Shown: positions 56,495-64,000 of the stretch, piece after piece
Position numbering within the stretch: position 1 is the first letter of the stretch
Layout: each line of letters starts with the position of its first letter
Origin: Salvia splendens
Lineage: Eukaryota; Streptophyta; Magnoliopsida; Lamiales; Lamiaceae
Length of the DNA: 64,000 nucleotides
Direction: 5' to 3'
Assembly (NCBI RefSeq): GCF_004379255.2
Contig: NC_056047.1
Span: 18,552,293-18,616,292 of the forward strand
Notes under the pieces: generated by a model
Seen by the model: only the letters and a program-made list of their open reading frames with translations
What the model was told of the DNA's origin: nothing
The model's database searches: none
Position numbers and translations under genes: made by a program

Positions 56495-58006
56495 CTATGA
56501 CTTCAGAGACGATTTAGTCTTCCCTGCAGGGAGAGCGTCAATAGTTAGGATTACTCCATCATATTGCGGCTCGTTATCGTCTTCGGGATCCTGTTGCCTT
56601 TTCGGATCCTGAGGAGCGCAGTTCGCACCTCCCTGCTTTTTGTTCTTTTTCGGCTGCTTGCTTTGGTACTTTTTTAACGTCCCTGCTTTCACAAGGGCAT
56701 CAATACCTGCAGCCAAATGTCGGCACTCCTCGGTATCGTGACCGTAGTCTTGATGGAAGGAGCAATATTGATCCTGAGGTCGGCGCGCGGCCGATTTCGT
56801 CATCCGCCTTGGTTTTTCGAACATATCGGAATGTAGTTCGAAAATTTCCGCTCTTGACTTGTTTAATGGTACGAACTGAGCGGGCGGCTTCTCAGGATTG
56901 AGACGTGGTCCCAATCTGCCTTGTACCGGTGCCCTTTGAATTCTTTCAAAAGGAGTTCGGCGAGGAAGCCTCTGATCGCTATGATCGGGCTTCTTTTCGT
57001 CTCCTCTAGATGAGCTGTCTAAAGACCGTTTTCGACGGTCTGCCTCATCGGCACGGGAGAACTGGTCCGCAATGTCCCACATCTCTTGAGCTGTTTGCGG
57101 ACTGCATTCCACGAGCTTTCTGTAGAGAGCTCCGGGCAGGATTCCATTTTGGAATGCCGAAATGACAAGTAGATCATTGAGATTATCTACTTGTAGGCAT
57201 TCCTTATGGAATCTCGTCAGGAAGTCGCTGATCTTTTCGTCGCGACCTTGACGTATAGAAAGCAGCTGAGCCGAAGTAATTCGGGCTTCCGCTTTCTGAA
57301 AGAACCTCCTGTGGAAAGCATCCATTAGATCTCGGTAGGATCTAATGCTGCCTTGAGGAAGGCTGTCGAACCACCTTCTGGCGTTCCCGATGAGCAGCTC
57401 GGGGAACAGCTTGCACATATGGACCTCATTGAGACCCTGGTTCGCCATATTATACTGATAGCGTCCCAGGAAGTCATGAGGATCCACCAACCCGTCATAA
57501 GTCATCGACGGAGTTCGGTAGTTCTGTGGAAGGGGAGTTCGGGTGATATCGTCCGAGAACGGAGTCTTCAATGCTCCGTACATGGCGAACCCGACATCTC
57601 TTCGGTATGGAGGAGATGGAGATCTCCTGTGATTCCGGTACCGAGGAGGAACAGGAACATGTCGGGGTTGAGGATTCTTCTTCCTGGAAGACACGGCACT
57701 ACTGCGGTAGTGACTTTCATGTCTGGATGAGGAAGGAGAATCTACCGTTTTCGTCTTCGGCTGTTGGCTCTTTTGCAGGAAGGCTAAGAACTCATCCTGC
57801 TTCTCAGCCAAGAACAGCTTGACAGCCTCATTCAAATCAGGCTGCTGGGAAGACTCGGTGTGTGGACCTTTTGAGCGGCTTGTTCCTTCATCGTGAAAAC
57901 TGGAAGTAGATGTCTCCCGAGGCTGTTTTCCGGACCTGCGGGCTGGACTAGCTTCCTCATGGTTTTCACGAACGGTATTACGGGTAGTGTGTGATCTGGT
58001 ATGCAT
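56495..58006 (-). CDS. gag of the Tat-type gypsy element, intact
   Basis: 503 residues, uninterrupted. The N-terminal third is polar and basic, with repeated Ser/Arg. The retrotransposon gag core runs from about 165 to 285 (DPHDFLGRYQYNMANQG, ARRWFDSLPQGSI, KISDFLTRFHKECLQV). A CxFHxDYGHDTEEC motif near residue 410 is the zinc-binding form common in the Tat/Ogre group. The C-terminus is Lys/Gln-rich. An intact gag beside a deleted pol suggests selection or very recent pol loss; the product could still form particles. Confidence 0.9.
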   Translation of the reverse strand: MHTRSHTTRNTVRENHEEASPARRSGKQPRETSTSSFHDEGTSRSKGPHTESSQQPDLNEAVKLFLAEKQDEFLAFLQKSQQPKTKTVDSPSSSRHESHYRSSAVSSRKKNPQPRHVPVPPRYRNHRRSPSPPYRRDVGFAMYGALKTPFSDDITRTPLPQNYRTPSMTYDGLVDPHDFLGRYQYNMANQGLNEVHMCKLFPELLIGNARRWFDSLPQGSIRSYRDLMDAFHRRFFQKAEARITSAQLLSIRQGRDEKISDFLTRFHKECLQVDNLNDLLVISAFQNGILPGALYRKLVECSPQTAQEMWDIADQFSRADEADRRKRSLDSSSRGDEKKPDHSDQRLPRRTPFERIQRAPVQGRLGPRLNPEKPPAQFVPLNKSRAEIFELHSDMFEKPRRMTKSAARRPQDQYCSFHQDYGHDTEECRHLAAGIDALVKAGTLKKYQSKQPKKNKKQGGANCAPQDPKRQQDPEDDNEPQYDGVILTIDALPAGKTKSSLKS

Positions 58007-58063
58007 TTTTTTGGGGTGGAAAAAGGGTCAAAAATTCGCTTTATCACAAATTTGGTTCTCTGT

Positions 58064-58081
58064 TTCCCACAGACGGCGCCA
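58064..58081 (-). other. Primer-binding site of the Tat-type element
   Basis: On the minus strand TGGCGCCGTCTGTGGGAA begins one base inside the LTR. It would pair with a tRNA ending in GGCGCCA; I cannot name the tRNA with confidence. Confidence 0.7.
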
Positions 58082-58082
58082 G

Positions 58083-58848
58083 TGATGAATCCGCGAATTT
58101 CTGATGTTAGTAAATGCTGGTAGAGAATAAAGACTACGACACAATGAATTTACGTGGTTCGATTTACTGAAGTAAATCTACGTCCACGACGTCCACGGGA
58201 AGAAGGGAGGGCAAGGTTGTATTGCTTAATCTGGGATTACAGCTTACAACACAGACTTGCTATATGATATTTTATCTCTAGAGAGCTTAACCCTTGTCTA
58301 TCAGATCTAAGTTCTATTTATATATTGAACTAAGATCGTGGCTTGCATCACCACCCTAAGTCGTGGATGTCGTGTAGGTCATGGCCTAAGATCGTGGATG
58401 TAGCGTAGGTCATGGCCTACGATCGTGGCCTGAGTTGACACCACGTGGTAGTGGGTGTGTTGGAAGTTGTGGAAATCCTGTATGGGTCCACTAACTCCTT
58501 GTTCGGTCGAATACTGAGACCGAACTGCTTTGGTTGCCGATCTGAGAGTAGAGCTTGATTGGTTGGCTTTTACCGAGCTGTAGGCTGAGGCCGAACTCTT
58601 TGGTAATGCCGAACTCATACTCTTCCTTGGGCTTTGGGCTGATGGGCCGTCATTGCTGTTGGGCTTGTTTAGTACGCACGACCGAACTGCTTTGGTTGCC
58701 GATCTGAGAGTAGAGCTTGATTGGTTGGCTTTTACCGAGCTGTAGGCTGAGGCCGAACTCTTTGGTAATGCCGAACTCATACTCTTCCTTGGGCTTTGGG
58801 CTGATGGGCCGTCATTGCTGTTGGGCTTGTTTAGTACGCACCCCATCA
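58083..58848 (-). repeat. 5' LTR of the Tat-type element, with internal duplication
   Basis: 766 bp with the same TGATG and CATCA ends as the 3' LTR. It carries a tandem duplication of 162 bp (58518-58679 repeated at 58680-58841), which accounts for the length difference. Confidence 0.93.
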
Positions 58849-58853
58849 ACGGT

Positions 58854-59740
58854 CTAGTCGAGTGGCATGAGATTAACCAAGTGGCTAGGAGATCGATCTG
58901 TGGATACCTTTGGTTTAATAACATAAAAAAACGGATTTTGCTCGATTAATACAGTCTCATGAGTATTTTAGCCCATTTAATTAATCTATCTAAAGTTCAA
59001 TTTATTTCGGTTAGGCTCAAGAAATAATTTCGGCCTTAACTTAATTAAATTATAACTGGGTCACTAACATTTTAAGTCAATAGCCCAACTAATTGTTTTT
59101 TATGATACAGGCCCAAATAATATAAATTAAACAAGCCCAATTTATAGCCCATGTATCAGTATTTCAGAAAATAACAAAACGCCTCTAAATCTGTTTTAAT
59201 GGGGATGAGGCAATATGATTTTGGAGTTCATCCTCTATTAATAAAAGATTAATTTGTTATTTTACATTTATCTAAGATAGATGATCACTGATTGTCGGTT
59301 GATATTCAAAGATTTCTCTTTGTCGGCTGCGTTGTAAGTCGGTGGCAGTCGTTGGTTGGTCAATCATTTTAATTAAACATTCCTATTGTTTTGTTGATTT
59401 TGACTCCATTGCTTTATTCATCACCACTTAATATTTAATTTATAAATTATAATATTAATACTATGTTGTTAGGAATAACACCTCCTGCTTTGCTTGTGTC
59501 CACGTTAGAGGATCCAAATTCCTTCGCCTAGGATCTTAATTGGAATACCACACCAATTCCAAAACTTAGCTTCTTAACAAACTGATGAGAATGAGGTTTT
59601 TACATGAGAAATGCAAATCCAAGAAGAATAAATAAAATAAAAGAGTGGCATAGTAATTTACAAAAGTGAAGATGATTAATCCTAGATTGAATTGGTATAG
59701 AATATAGATAGTAGGTCGGGTGAATGAATGATATTTAGAG
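58854..59740. other. Intergenic between the Tat element and the P450 gene
   Basis: AT-rich. No gene seen. The rightmost part is presumably the 3' UTR of the minus-strand P450. Confidence 0.45.
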
Positions 59741-63983
<4,243 letters not shown>

Positions 63984-64000
63984 CTATAAAAAATAAAATA

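Larger units (their letters stand above)
51178..58848 (-). mobile_element. Tat-type Ty3/gypsy element lacking most of pol, with antisense gene
   Basis: A complete 7671-bp insertion flanked by ACGGT at 51173-51177 and 58849-58853. On the minus strand the order is: 5' LTR (58848-58083), primer site, gag (58006-56495), the C-terminal end of integrase only (56442-56059), tandem repeats (about 55890-55161), a plus-strand antisense gene (52118-54995), a G-rich polypurine stretch (about 51796-51782), and the 3' LTR (51781-51178). Antisense extra ORFs between pol and the 3' LTR and tandem repeats in that zone are known for the plant Tat/Retand group. With no protease, reverse transcriptase or RNase H it must be moved in trans. 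Confidence 0.92.

Overview
This is nuclear DNA from a flowering plant. The genes are intron-rich, the splice sites are plant-like, several gene families are plant-specific (GRAS, MTOPVIB, a CYP90B/CYP724-type P450), and transposable elements of plant superfamilies fill most of the space. The protein flavour suggests an asterid eudicot, perhaps Lamiales; that placement is a guess.

Five host genes can be read exon by exon: the U1 snRNP protein U1-70K (12515-18934, +), the meiotic topoisomerase VIB-like gene MTOPVIB (23976-19447, -, tail to tail with U1-70K), a short SEC14/CRAL-TRIO lipid-transfer gene (38451-40151, +), an intronless SCL4/SCL7-type GRAS transcription factor (48420-46849, -), and the 3' part of a brassinosteroid-type cytochrome P450 (63983-59741, -, running off the right edge). 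There is also a broken ribosomal protein L11 gene (29599-33116), two small genes on the minus strand (42942-43133 and 43693-43908), and a possible F-box first exon (42043).

The rest is layered mobile DNA. At the left, an Athila-type Ty3/gypsy element (1-4254) sits inside the reverse transcriptase of a Ty1/copia element (4255-8587). PIF/Harbinger elements recur: a transposase-only copy (24109-26061), ORF1-only copies (40324-41955 and 30175-32530), a fragment (9913-10329) and a run of MITEs (27527-29479). Stowaway-type MITEs with CTCCnTCCGTCC ends and TA duplications are scattered through introns and intergenic DNA. A 7.7 kb Tat-type gypsy element (51178-58848) with a perfect 5-bp duplication and LTRs that look identical by eye keeps gag, has lost nearly all of pol, and carries a spliced antisense gene.

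The most unusual structure is a 968-bp foldback element (15785-16752) in intron 6 of U1-70K. It has about 340-bp arms, five 21-bp palindromes per arm and a tRNA-His-like sequence at the inner end of each arm. That intron lies where Arabidopsis U1-70K is known to retain an intron. A second highlight is MTOPVIB, which appears to use one AT-AC (U12-type) intron, one GC-AG intron and two very small exons.
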